Source: UBA7312 sp002715345 (GTDB taxonomy: Bacteria; Bacteroidota; Bacteroidia; Flavobacteriales; UBA7312). Taken from it: DNA of 13,132 bases. Both the position numbers and the translations under genes were made by a program. Positions 1-7,224 of the stretch are shown here, one piece after another (positions within the stretch are counted from its first letter, which is position 1; each line of letters begins with the position of its first letter). Where the stretch lies: assembly GCA_964009845.1 (NCBI GenBank), contig CAXGIQ010000029.1, forward strand, positions 1 to 13,132. The letters run 5' to 3'. Below the pieces are notes generated by a model that was given only the letters and a program-made list of their open reading frames with translations, was not told the origin of the DNA and did not search any database.

Positions 1-1252
1 TTCCAAACACTATTTCGTCCTCATCCATTCTCCATTTAAGTGTTTGAAAATCCATTTCTAAGTCATGATATGTGTTTTGATATGGTGCTGCCGAAATCCC
101 TTTACCATCTCTAATAAGATTTAATACCGATTCACTAGGATCATACCTTAAATCTAATCCAGGATGTATGATAGAATCATTATGTAAGACAATTTTTACA
201 GAGGTCCCTGAAGCCATTACTTTGTCATTATAAATAGCTATTCTTTCTGATGATGCTGTTAAAAATCGCTCACCTTTCCTGTAAAACACAAGACTTGCTT
301 CTGAATTTTCTCCACCACTTGCAGTAAACCTGCTTCCGTGTAAAGAATATCCACCAACAAAATCTACATTATCTAAGAGCTCTGATAAAACTAAGTTTTT
401 ATCATAAGAATCAAACTTAGGATAAGCTGATGATTCTTCTTTTTTACGTTCTACTAGCTTATCTTCTAACTTCCCAACGATAGGCTTATCATCAAACAAC
501 ATTGTATTATAAAACAATACCGAATCTGCAAGTATAGATGGTGTTCGCATTTTTATTTTATAATCACTTAATTCAGCATATATCTCTGCTAAAGAATACC
601 CAGCTTTTTGCCAATCTATAAGTCCGCTTTTCCCCTTCCAGATTCCATTGAGCGGAGTAAAAAAACCTTCCGTATGTTTCACTTGCAGCGTATCTCCTCT
701 AGCTAAGCACATCAATGTTATAGGCTGAGTAAATCTTAGTCTTGGCATGCTATCCATACTAAAAGTATAGCTTGGAGATGATGTTTTCCAAATGACAGAT
801 CGATTACGCATCAAGGTATTATCTTGAAAAAGATCTTGAGAAAAGGCAAAAAATTTCATTTGCCTAGAAGTAGCTGATATTTTCAACATCTCTTGCACTA
901 CCCCAGCCCAATTACTAAATTCACTATTAAACTTCTCTGTCTTTGCAAAAGCTACTACCGCCCCTAACATCTTTTCAAAATGTGTTGGACGGTTACGCTC
1001 TTTTAGCATTGTATTAGAGATATCATAAATCGTTTGTTTCTTATCAGAACTAAAAGTTTCTCCTTTCCACATTTTTGAGAATTCCTTCATTAGCTTTTTT
1101 CCTTCTTCCGAAGGTGATGCTAACACAAAGTCATTCAACTCTTCTAGAAAAGCTCTTGGCTCTTCTGTAAATACGCGCAAACGCTTTTTTGCTTGTCCCA
1201 TTACACTATCAGCTAATAGCGAAAGACATAAAATAATAATGATTTTCTTCAT
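1..1252 (-). CDS. Large exported protein of unknown function (partial, C-terminus beyond left edge)
   Basis: An open frame runs on the minus strand from an ATG at 1252 to the left edge without a stop, giving 417 codons. The N-terminus (MKKIIIILCLSLLADSVMGQ) looks like a Sec signal peptide with likely cleavage after VMG, so the protein should leave the cytoplasm. Residues about 25-145 look helical and charged. From about residue 160 the sequence alternates like beta structure, with G300-G301 and the motif HPGLDLRYD at 363-371. No catalytic motif is recognised. It starts 4 bases after the prmA stop, so it is probably co-transcribed with block 1. Bacteroidota often carry very large exported proteins of this kind, but the full length cannot be seen. 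A jelly-roll or OstA-like envelope protein is a guess only. The frame is secure; the function is unknown. Confidence 0.85.
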   Translation of the reverse strand, partial: MKKIIIILCLSLLADSVMGQAKKRLRVFTEEPRAFLEELNDFVLASPSEEGKKLMKEFSKMWKGETFSSDKKQTIYDISNTMLKERNRPTHFEKMLGAVVAFAKTEKFNSEFSNWAGVVQEMLKISATSRQMKFFAFSQDLFQDNTLMRNRSVIWKTSSPSYTFSMDSMPRLRFTQPITLMCLARGDTLQVKHTEGFFTPLNGIWKGKSGLIDWQKAGYSLAEIYAELSDYKIKMRTPSILADSVLFYNTMLFDDKPIVGKLEDKLVERKKEESSAYPKFDSYDKNLVLSELLDNVDFVGGYSLHGSRFTASGGENSEASLVFYRKGERFLTASSERIAIYNDKVMASGTSVKIVLHNDSIIHPGLDLRYDPSESVLNLIRDGKGISAAPYQNTYHDLEMDFQTLKWRMDEDEIVFG

Positions 1253-1256
1253 CTAT

Positions 1257-2078
1257 TTATCTTTTTACAAATTGAGCTGCCACCCAATTGTCTTTAGTCG
1301 TATGTTGTATATATCCCAAACCACAATCTATTGCAGTTTGTTTAATAGGTATTAAATCCTCTGTGTAAAAACCACTAAACAAAATAAATCCACCTGTTTT
1401 TAAGGCTGCAGAATATTGAGACATATCGTTGAGTAAAATATTGCGATTAATATTGGCTAAAATCCCATCAAAAACACCTTTTATTTTTTCAGTTCCTCCA
1501 ATAGTAATTTGAATGTTATTACACTCGTTCATTTGTAAGTTTTCCAAAGCGTTATTGTATGCCCACTCATCAATATCAATCCCTTGTGTCTCTGTGGCAC
1601 CTAGTTTTTCAGCAAGAATGGCTAAAACGGCTGTTCCACAGCCCATGTCCAAAATGCGCTTATCATAGAAGTCTATTTGCAACATTTGTTGCATCATAAC
1701 GAAGGTTGTGGCGTGATGACCTGTTCCAAAGGACATTTTTGGAGTGATGATAATTTCATGTTCTACGCCCAATGGCTCATGAAAATCTGCTCGTATTCCA
1801 CAAGCAGCTCCTACCCTTACTGGGTCAAAATCAGATTCCCAAACAGCATTCCAATTTTGTTGCTGAACATCTTTAACTTCAAACAAAATTTGAGCATCTA
1901 AACCAGCACATAACTCTTCTAAAACTGCTGTATCAAAGTCTTCACTCAAAATGTAAGCTTTCAAACCTTTTTCTTCTTCCATAAAGCTATCATAAGTCAA
2001 TTCTCCCAAATGCGCCAATAAAATGTCGCGCCAGGGTTCAATGGGGTTTATATCAAATATGACCTCTTTATATTGCAT
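1257..2078 (-). CDS. prmA: Ribosomal protein L11 methyltransferase
   Basis: The 273-residue protein is a class I SAM-dependent methyltransferase of the PrmA family, which methylates ribosomal protein L11 in the cytoplasm. The family signature MSFGTGHHATT is at residues 115-125. The SAM-binding glycine loop DMGCGTAVLA is at 144-153, the acidic strand-2 end GIDIDEWA at 166-173, and the ILANINRNIL motif near the catalytic site at 206-215. Residues 1-100 form the substrate-recognition part, which is divergent as usual in Bacteroidota. The length is slightly under the roughly 290 residues of the E. coli enzyme. Its ATG shares one base with the tpiA stop (TAATG), which suggests translational coupling. 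Identity is very likely; the L11 substrate is known for the family and not visible here. Confidence 0.96.
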   Translation of the reverse strand: MQYKEVIFDINPIEPWRDILLAHLGELTYDSFMEEEKGLKAYILSEDFDTAVLEELCAGLDAQILFEVKDVQQQNWNAVWESDFDPVRVGAACGIRADFHEPLGVEHEIIITPKMSFGTGHHATTFVMMQQMLQIDFYDKRILDMGCGTAVLAILAEKLGATETQGIDIDEWAYNNALENLQMNECNNIQITIGGTEKIKGVFDGILANINRNILLNDMSQYSAALKTGGFILFSGFYTEDLIPIKQTAIDCGLGYIQHTTKDNWVAAQFVKR

Positions 2079-2833
2079 TAAAATGAATTAACAATCGCTA
2101 CAAAATCATTAGCTTTTAAGGATGCCCCTCCTATCAATCCACCATCCACATCTTCTTGAGAAAACAGTTCCTGTGCATTAGCGGGCTTACAACTTCCTCC
2201 ATACAAAATAGAAGTGTTTTCAGCCGTTATATCTCCGTACTGTTTTTGCAATAAGCTTCTGATAAACGCATGCATTTCTTGTGTTTGTTCGAAAGAAGCA
2301 GTGATTCCTGTTCCAATAGCCCAAACCGGTTCGTAAGCTATAACAACCTCTTTCATTTGCTCTTTATTTAAATGAAAAATTCCTTCTAAAATTTGATCAC
2401 CCACCACCTCAAACTGTTGGTTGCTTTCTCTTTCCGAAAGCAACTCTCCACAGCAGTAAATCACTTTTAATCCATACTCTAAAGCCATGTTTATCTTTTG
2501 CGCTAGTAAGGCATTTTCCTCTCCATGATATTCTCTTCTTTCAGAATGTCCTAAAATAACATACTCTGCTCCTGTAGAAGCTACCATCATAGCCGACACC
2601 TCTCCTGTATAAGCACCACTTTCATTAGCGCTACAATCTTGTGCACTCACTGCCAACTCTCCTTCTACAGCATGAGATACTGCTGTTAAATGCGAGAAAG
2701 GTACACCTAAGACTACCTGCACATCCCCAGTAGGATTAGCTAACAACTGAGCTTCTACTTCCTTTGCTAAAGCAATTCCTTCAGGAAGGCTTAAATTCAT
2801 TTTCCAATTTCCTGCTATTATTTTTCTACCCAT
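2078..2833 (-). CDS. tpiA: Triosephosphate isomerase
   Basis: This 251-residue cytoplasmic enzyme interconverts dihydroxyacetone phosphate and glyceraldehyde 3-phosphate in glycolysis and gluconeogenesis. The catalytic set is complete: N9 and K11 in AGNWKMN, H96 in VILGHSERR (92-100), and E168 in AYEPVWAIGTG (166-176). The flexible loop 6 follows as AIGTGITAS (172-180). Phosphate-binding elements YGGS (211-214) and GGLIGGASL (231-239) are present. The length is typical of a full TIM barrel. The start ATG overlaps the stop of the upstream permease gene by one base, and the stop overlaps prmA in the same way, so it sits inside a tightly coupled operon. No oddities are seen. Confidence 0.98.
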   Translation of the reverse strand: MGRKIIAGNWKMNLSLPEGIALAKEVEAQLLANPTGDVQVVLGVPFSHLTAVSHAVEGELAVSAQDCSANESGAYTGEVSAMMVASTGAEYVILGHSERREYHGEENALLAQKINMALEYGLKVIYCCGELLSERESNQQFEVVGDQILEGIFHLNKEQMKEVVIAYEPVWAIGTGITASFEQTQEMHAFIRSLLQKQYGDITAENTSILYGGSCKPANAQELFSQEDVDGGLIGGASLKANDFVAIVNSF

Positions 2834-3903
2834 TACTGTATTCTTATGCGGGGGTCAAGCCACCCATAAATTAAATCAACTAAAATATTGATGATAACAA
2901 ATAAGCTTGCTATCGTTAGCACACTGCCCATAACCACGGGTAAATCTAGATTATTTAATGCCTCTACAATTTCTTTTCCCAGACCATTCCAAGCAAAAAT
3001 ATACTCTACAAAAACTGCCCCTGCCAACAAGCTAGCAAACCATCCAGAGACTGATGTAACAACTGGGTTTAATGAATTACGCATCACATGCTTTTGAAGC
3101 ACTTTCGTAAAGCTTAAACCTTTGGCTACTGCTGTACGAACATAATCTTGAGAAAGCGTTTCTAAAACCGAACTTCTTGTCAGTTGAATAATCACAGCTA
3201 AAGGGCGAATTCCCAATGTAAATGCAGGCAATATCAAATTAGATAGAGATAAATACTCTCCATTTCCGTAATCATCCACGGTATACAAACTACCTGTCAT
3301 ACTGAGGCCTGTTACATCAGCTAATACAAAACCAAAAAGCCAAGCAAGTATAATGGCAGAAAAGAAAGATGGAACAGACATGCCTATAACTCCAAAAAAC
3401 AAAGCTGAACGATCAAACAAACTATCTTTCCAAATAGCCCCAAACAACCCAATAAACACACCAATAACAATCGCAATTAGAATGGAACTAATCGCTAAAA
3501 CAACAGTGTTCGGTAATGTGTCTCCAATGATAGCGCTTACTGACTTACCTGTTTTTTTGAAAGATGTTCTTAGATAGGGGAACTTTAAAGCCAGTTCATA
3601 CGCCCCTATTGCGAACAAAGGATTCGCTTCATACTTGCTAATATGCGTATATGCATCCAAATTAGAATGGTGAAAAGAGAGAGGTGACACATCGTTTAGG
3701 TATAAGAAGTATTGTGCGCTAAGACTTCTATCAAAACCATACTTTGCTCTTATATTTTTTAATTGCTGAGCATCTTCTCGTTGGTCAAGCATCATCCTAG
3801 CAGGATCACCAGGCAAAACATTAAACAAGAAAAAAACGACCGTTGCTACACCCCACATTACCAGTAGGCCGTAAGTCAGTCGTTTAATGATAAATCCAGT
3901 CAA
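2833..3903 (-). CDS. OppB/DppB-type ABC transporter permease, TTG start
   Basis: The 356-residue inner-membrane protein matches binding-protein-dependent permeases of the peptide/nickel (OppB/DppB) class. The N-terminus IKRLTYGLLVMWGVA (6-20) and LPGDPARM (30-37) are typical of the family. An extracytoplasmic stretch of about 95 residues follows, then membrane segments near 130-157, 166-192, 223-240, 283-302 and 324-346. The EAA loop that docks the ATPase is at about 254-278 (YVRTAVAKGLSF), and the family-typical FVEYIFAWNGLGKEI is at 298-312. The first in-frame ATG is codon 16, inside the first membrane helix, so the TTG at 3903 is the sensible start; only an ATT lies between it and an in-frame TAA. 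No partner permease, ATPase or binding protein is visible. The substrate is unknown; oligopeptide import is the family default. Confidence 0.92.
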   Translation of the reverse strand: MTGFIIKRLTYGLLVMWGVATVVFFLFNVLPGDPARMMLDQREDAQQLKNIRAKYGFDRSLSAQYFLYLNDVSPLSFHHSNLDAYTHISKYEANPLFAIGAYELALKFPYLRTSFKKTGKSVSAIIGDTLPNTVVLAISSILIAIVIGVFIGLFGAIWKDSLFDRSALFFGVIGMSVPSFFSAIILAWLFGFVLADVTGLSMTGSLYTVDDYGNGEYLSLSNLILPAFTLGIRPLAVIIQLTRSSVLETLSQDYVRTAVAKGLSFTKVLQKHVMRNSLNPVVTSVSGWFASLLAGAVFVEYIFAWNGLGKEIVEALNNLDLPVVMGSVLTIASLFVIINILVDLIYGWLDPRIRIQ

Positions 3904-3906
3904 AAT

Positions 3907-5034
3907 TTACTGCAAATGGTTTTGTTTTACCTCTTCAAAAGTTGGGAAATCATTATGGTGCCATTTTCCTATAATTGTTCCCTTCTTTAGCAACAACAAT
4001 CCTGGATTAGAGCGTACAATTGTTTTCAGTGTAGTCTCATCCGTGAAATAGAAAGGATATGTTGCCTGCACTTCATGCCTAAATTCTTCTATCATTTCGT
4101 CCGAAGAAGCTGACATAGTGATGAATGGAATCTCTATACCTTCAGCTCCAGTAGCTAAATCATTAAGTTGACTCCACGCCTCTTTATCTGTTTTTGATAG
4201 ATTATAAGCAACTACTAAAAAGGCATAATCTGTACTCAGAATAGATTCAGTATAATCAGCTCCATCAATAGAAATACTAAAATCTTGAACAGGAGCTTCA
4301 TACCCCTTTATTTCTAATGACTTTCCTGTGTTAGATACAAAATCATCTGTTTTCCAGTCCCAATCATAAGAAAGCACCTCCTTCTCTTCTCCTGTTTCTT
4401 TATTTTTCACTAAAAAATAATCTATCTTTTCGGGGCAAGGAAGACTTAACTCATCACAAGTTTTCATTCCTTCAGGAATGCTTTTACCAATGGCATAGGG
4501 ACGAAAATCTTTTATTGGCAAATGATTGTATGTATGATATACAAAGGCAAAGCTGAAGAAAGTTAGAACTCCTAGCAACATATTTTCCATCTTGAAAGAA
4601 AGGATCGGTTTGATAACATTCTTTCTTAAGAAGATAATAGCTATAAAAAATAAAAGAACAACATCCTTTACAAAAGACCCCCAAGGAGTTAACTTTACGG
4701 CATCGCCAAAGCAACCACAGTCTGTAACCTTATTAAAGTATGCTGAATATAATGTCAGAAAAGTGAAGAAAACAATCATCCCCAGTAAAGACCAAGAAGT
4801 GAATTTTGGACGTGCCCCAATTAATACCATTACACCTAAAACAATTTCAGCAATACATATACCTGCTGCTAGTAAAAAAGCATAAGGAATAAAAAATTCT
4901 ATATTGAGCACTCCTGCCGAAAAATATTCCTCAAGCTTATAAGAAAACCCAAGTGCATCATTGGCTTTTATCAATCCTGAGATAATGAATAAAACACCAA
5001 CTAAAAATCTAGAAATTAATGTTAAAAAATACAT
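3907..5034 (-). CDS. DoxX/MauE-like membrane protein with thioredoxin-like C-terminal region (BT_3928 type)
   Basis: The 375-residue protein has a four-helix DoxX/MauE-like membrane part. Helices lie near residues 5-24, 48-73, 80-100 and 118-136, with the motif DCGCFGD at 105-111 just after the third. A fifth hydrophobic segment (about 151-168) leads into a soluble region. C193 and C200 form a C-x6-C pair soon after that segment. Residues about 250-370 have a thioredoxin-like pattern (AFLVVAYNLS at 271-280, SNPGLLLLKKGTIIGKW at 342-358) but no CxxC active site. DoxX/MauE relatives are linked to redox or electron-carrier functions in the envelope; the role here is inferred only. The architecture and position beside DUF1599 and tpiA match the Bacteroidota BT_3928 family. 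It starts one base after the DUF1599 stop. Confidence 0.85.
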   Translation of the reverse strand: MYFLTLISRFLVGVLFIISGLIKANDALGFSYKLEEYFSAGVLNIEFFIPYAFLLAAGICIAEIVLGVMVLIGARPKFTSWSLLGMIVFFTFLTLYSAYFNKVTDCGCFGDAVKLTPWGSFVKDVVLLFFIAIIFLRKNVIKPILSFKMENMLLGVLTFFSFAFVYHTYNHLPIKDFRPYAIGKSIPEGMKTCDELSLPCPEKIDYFLVKNKETGEEKEVLSYDWDWKTDDFVSNTGKSLEIKGYEAPVQDFSISIDGADYTESILSTDYAFLVVAYNLSKTDKEAWSQLNDLATGAEGIEIPFITMSASSDEMIEEFRHEVQATYPFYFTDETTLKTIVRSNPGLLLLKKGTIIGKWHHNDFPTFEEVKQNHLQ

Positions 5035-5035
5035 G

Positions 5036-5572
5036 CTAGTTTAATTTTATAAGTGCGAAAATCGCATAGTTAATCATATCAAAATAATTGGCATCGATAC
5101 CTTCAGAAATCAAAGTTTTACCCTTGTTATCTTCTATTTGCTTTACTCTTAAAATCTTTTGAAGAATCAAATCTGTTAATGAACTTACGCGCATATCTCT
5201 CCATGCCTCACCATAATCGTGGTTTTTAGCCTGCATCAACTCATTCGCTTCCTGTGCTAGTTTATTGTACATAGCCTCTACTTCTTTTGTTTCCATATCA
5301 GGCTGTTCGACAATTCCTTTTTCTAACTGAATAATTGCAATAATGGAATAGTTGACAATTCCTATAAATTCATTACGAATATCCTCACCCACTTTCTGAT
5401 AACCATCATTCATCTCAATACTACGAATTCTCTGAGCTTTGATAAATATTTGATCTGTTAAAGAACTCAATCGAAGGATACGCCAAGCACAACCATAATC
5501 CCTCATTTTCTTGATGAAAATATCCTTACATTTGGCAACTGCCAACTCATATTCCTGTATGGTTTGTTTCAT
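5036..5572 (-). CDS. DUF1599 protein with two tandem copies of the domain
   Basis: The 178-residue soluble protein is built from two copies of the same unit. DYGCAWRILRLSSLTD (25-40) and DYGEAWRDMRVSSLTD (119-134) align with a constant offset of 94 residues. The later segments IVNYSIIAIIQLE (72-84) and MINYAIFALIKLN (166-178) keep that offset. Conserved positions are DYG, AWR, R, SSLTD, a lysine, an arginine and IE. This matches the DUF1599 family of Bacteroidota, whose biochemical role I cannot state from the sequence. The domain has been discussed in connection with nucleotide modification, which I treat as a hypothesis. No signal peptide is seen, so it is probably cytoplasmic. It is the first gene of block 1, diverging from folP across 20 bases. 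The ATG at 5572 is the only sensible start. Confidence 0.9.
   Translation of the reverse strand: MKQTIQEYELAVAKCKDIFIKKMRDYGCAWRILRLSSLTDQIFIKAQRIRSIEMNDGYQKVGEDIRNEFIGIVNYSIIAIIQLEKGIVEQPDMETKEVEAMYNKLAQEANELMQAKNHDYGEAWRDMRVSSLTDLILQKILRVKQIEDNKGKTLISEGIDANYFDMINYAIFALIKLN
5506..5534 (+). promoter_or_regulatory. Candidate Bacteroidota-type promoter for folP-cdaA
   Basis: On the plus strand TACATTTG at 5527-5534 matches the Bacteroidota -7 consensus TAnnTTTG exactly. A T-rich TTTT at 5506-5509 lies 17 bases before it, a poor stand-in for the TTTG -33 element. It would give a leader of roughly 50 bases before the folP ATG at 5593 and lies inside the 5' end of the oppositely oriented DUF1599 gene. 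A six-base match is expected by chance fairly often in AT-rich DNA, so this is tentative. Confidence 0.25.
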
Positions 5573-5592
5573 GTGTTGAATTACAATTTATA
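5573..5592. promoter_or_regulatory. Divergent spacer between the DUF1599 gene and folP
   Basis: Only 20 AT-rich bases separate two start codons facing away from each other. Two operons must be expressed from here, so their promoters have to lie largely inside each other's 5' coding sequence, or the transcripts have very short leaders. On the minus strand I see only imperfect -7-like matches (reading TAAATTG and TATCTTTC), neither good enough to call a promoter. Confidence 0.5.
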
Positions 5593-6453
5593 ATGACGAA
5601 AGATAAAAATTTCCACCCTACTATAACGATAGATGTAAATGGCATATTGCTTGATTTATCAACAACTCAAGTAATGGGGATTCTAAATATAACCACCGAC
5701 TCATTTTATGATGGTGGCAAACACAACAATATATGTAAAAGACTCCAAAAAGTTGAGCAATTTATCAAGGAAGGAGCTAGTATTGTAGACATAGGCGCCT
5801 ACTCTTCAAGACCTGGAGCAAAGCATATTTCTATTAATGAAGAATGGGAACGTTTGAAAGAGATTGTACCAATTGTTAATAAGGAGTTCCCTGAGATTAT
5901 TATTTCTGTAGATACATTTCGCGCTGAAATCGCGCAAAAATCTATTGAAAACGGAGCGCATATCATCAATGATATTTCAGCAGGAGAAATGGATAATAAA
6001 ATGTTTGATACTATAGCTAAATTACAAGTTCCTTACATCATAATGCACATGCAAGGAACACCTCAAAATATGCAAGAAAACCCAAAATACAGCTGCATAG
6101 AAAAAGAGGTTTTAAGTTACTTTGAAAACAAAGTGAAAATTTTGAAAAGCAAAGGAGTAAAAGACATCATTATTGACCCTGGGTTTGGGTTTGGAAAAAC
6201 CCTAGAACACAACTACCAACTTTTAAACAAATTAGATTTGTTACATAATTTAAATATACCTATACTCGCAGGTGTTTCTAGAAAATCAATGATATATAAA
6301 TTATTAGAAAACACTCCTGCAGAAGCCTTAAATGGCACTACAACTATACATACCGTTTGCTTACAAAAAGGTGTTTCTATCTTACGCGTACACGATGTGA
6401 AAGAAGCTGTTGAATGCATGAAAATCATTAACTTCGCTCAAAACCACCAATAA
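5593..6453 (+). CDS. folP: Dihydropteroate synthase
   Basis: The 286-residue cytoplasmic enzyme condenses 6-hydroxymethyl-dihydropterin diphosphate with p-aminobenzoate in folate synthesis and is the family targeted by sulfonamides. Signatures appear in order: MGILNITTDSFYDGG (28-42, with N32), DIGAYSSRPGA (66-76), SVDTF (105-109, with D107), INDISAG (125-131, with N126), MHMQGTP (151-157), IIDPGFGFGK (193-202, with D195), GVSRKSM (227-233) and RVH (265-267). The GAYSSRPGA form replaces the enterobacterial GGESTRPGA type and is usual in Bacteroidota. The length is normal. The stop TAA is followed immediately by the cdaA ATG, so the two genes are almost certainly co-transcribed. No other folate gene is in the window. 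Confidence 0.98.
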   Translation: MTKDKNFHPTITIDVNGILLDLSTTQVMGILNITTDSFYDGGKHNNICKRLQKVEQFIKEGASIVDIGAYSSRPGAKHISINEEWERLKEIVPIVNKEFPEIIISVDTFRAEIAQKSIENGAHIINDISAGEMDNKMFDTIAKLQVPYIIMHMQGTPQNMQENPKYSCIEKEVLSYFENKVKILKSKGVKDIIIDPGFGFGKTLEHNYQLLNKLDLLHNLNIPILAGVSRKSMIYKLLENTPAEALNGTTTIHTVCLQKGVSILRVHDVKEAVECMKIINFAQNHQ

Positions 6454-7224
6454 ATGGATTTTTTAGAATTCAGCTTCTTAGACATTGTTGATGTCCTGCT
6501 AGTAGCTTTACTACTTTTTCAACTTTACAAACTTGTAAGAGGAACTGTTGCTATTAAGATTTTTGTAGGAATTTCAGCTATTTACCTCCTTTGGAAATTA
6601 GTAGAAGTATTACAAATGGAACTTCTAAGTGAAATTTTAGGGCAATTCATTGGTGTTGGAGTGTTAGCGGTGATTATCGTATTTCAGCAAGAATTACGAA
6701 AATTTCTACTTATGATTGGCAACACTAAATTCTTTTCGAAAGAAGGAATTATGAAGTTTAAATGGGTAACTGAAGAAAATACTGTTGAAGTGAATGTTAA
6801 CGCTATTGTTGATGCTTGTAAACAAATGGCAAGCAGTATGACTGGAGCTATTATCATTATCACTAAGGAAAATTTACTTTCATCTTACATTGATACGGGC
6901 GAATTTATTCAAGCGAAAACTTCAACTAGCCTATTACAAAATATCTTTTTTAAAAATAGTCCAATGCACGATGGAGCAGTGATTATTACAGGAGACAAAG
7001 TAATGGCTGCTCGCTGTGTTTTGCCAGTAATTGAAAACGATGCCTTTCCTTCTCACTTAGGGATGCGTCATAGGGCTGCTGCTGGTATTACAGAAAACAC
7101 TGATTGCCTAGCTATTATTGTTTCTGAAGAAAGAGGAAAAATATCGATTGCTAAAAAAGGTGAACTAGAAATCGATTTAAGTTCAGAACAACTAAGAGAA
7201 AAGTTGCAAGAAGAACTGCACTAG
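6454..7224 (+). CDS. cdaA: Membrane-anchored diadenylate cyclase (c-di-AMP synthase)
   Basis: The 256-residue protein joins two ATP molecules into cyclic di-AMP, a second messenger that in other bacteria controls potassium and osmotic balance. The hydrophobic N-terminus has helices near residues 8-26, 33-51 and 62-77, as in CdaA/DacA. The DisA_N cyclase domain fills about 95-235. It carries the catalytic DGA motif (MHDGAVIITG at 171-180) and the ATP-binding RHRAAAGITE at 205-214, followed by SEE (224-226). The length is close to the usual 270 residues. The gene starts directly after the folP stop. No CdaR (YbbR-domain) or glmM partner, the usual Firmicutes neighbours, is present. Its stop codon overlaps the stop of the convergent lipoprotein gene by four bases. 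Confidence 0.97.
   Translation: MDFLEFSFLDIVDVLLVALLLFQLYKLVRGTVAIKIFVGISAIYLLWKLVEVLQMELLSEILGQFIGVGVLAVIIVFQQELRKFLLMIGNTKFFSKEGIMKFKWVTEENTVEVNVNAIVDACKQMASSMTGAIIIITKENLLSSYIDTGEFIQAKTSTSLLQNIFFKNSPMHDGAVIITGDKVMAARCVLPVIENDAFPSHLGMRHRAAAGITENTDCLAIIVSEERGKISIAKKGELEIDLSSEQLREKLQEELH

Noticed and set aside
1677..1901. Plus-strand open frame of 74 codons inside prmA
   Set aside because: It is wholly antisense to a gene with all PrmA motifs, has no family resemblance and no independent promoter sign.
4592..4885. Plus-strand open frame of 97 codons inside the DoxX-type gene
   Set aside because: It is antisense to membrane helices of a well-supported gene; its lysine- and threonine-rich product is what the complement of such sequence gives.
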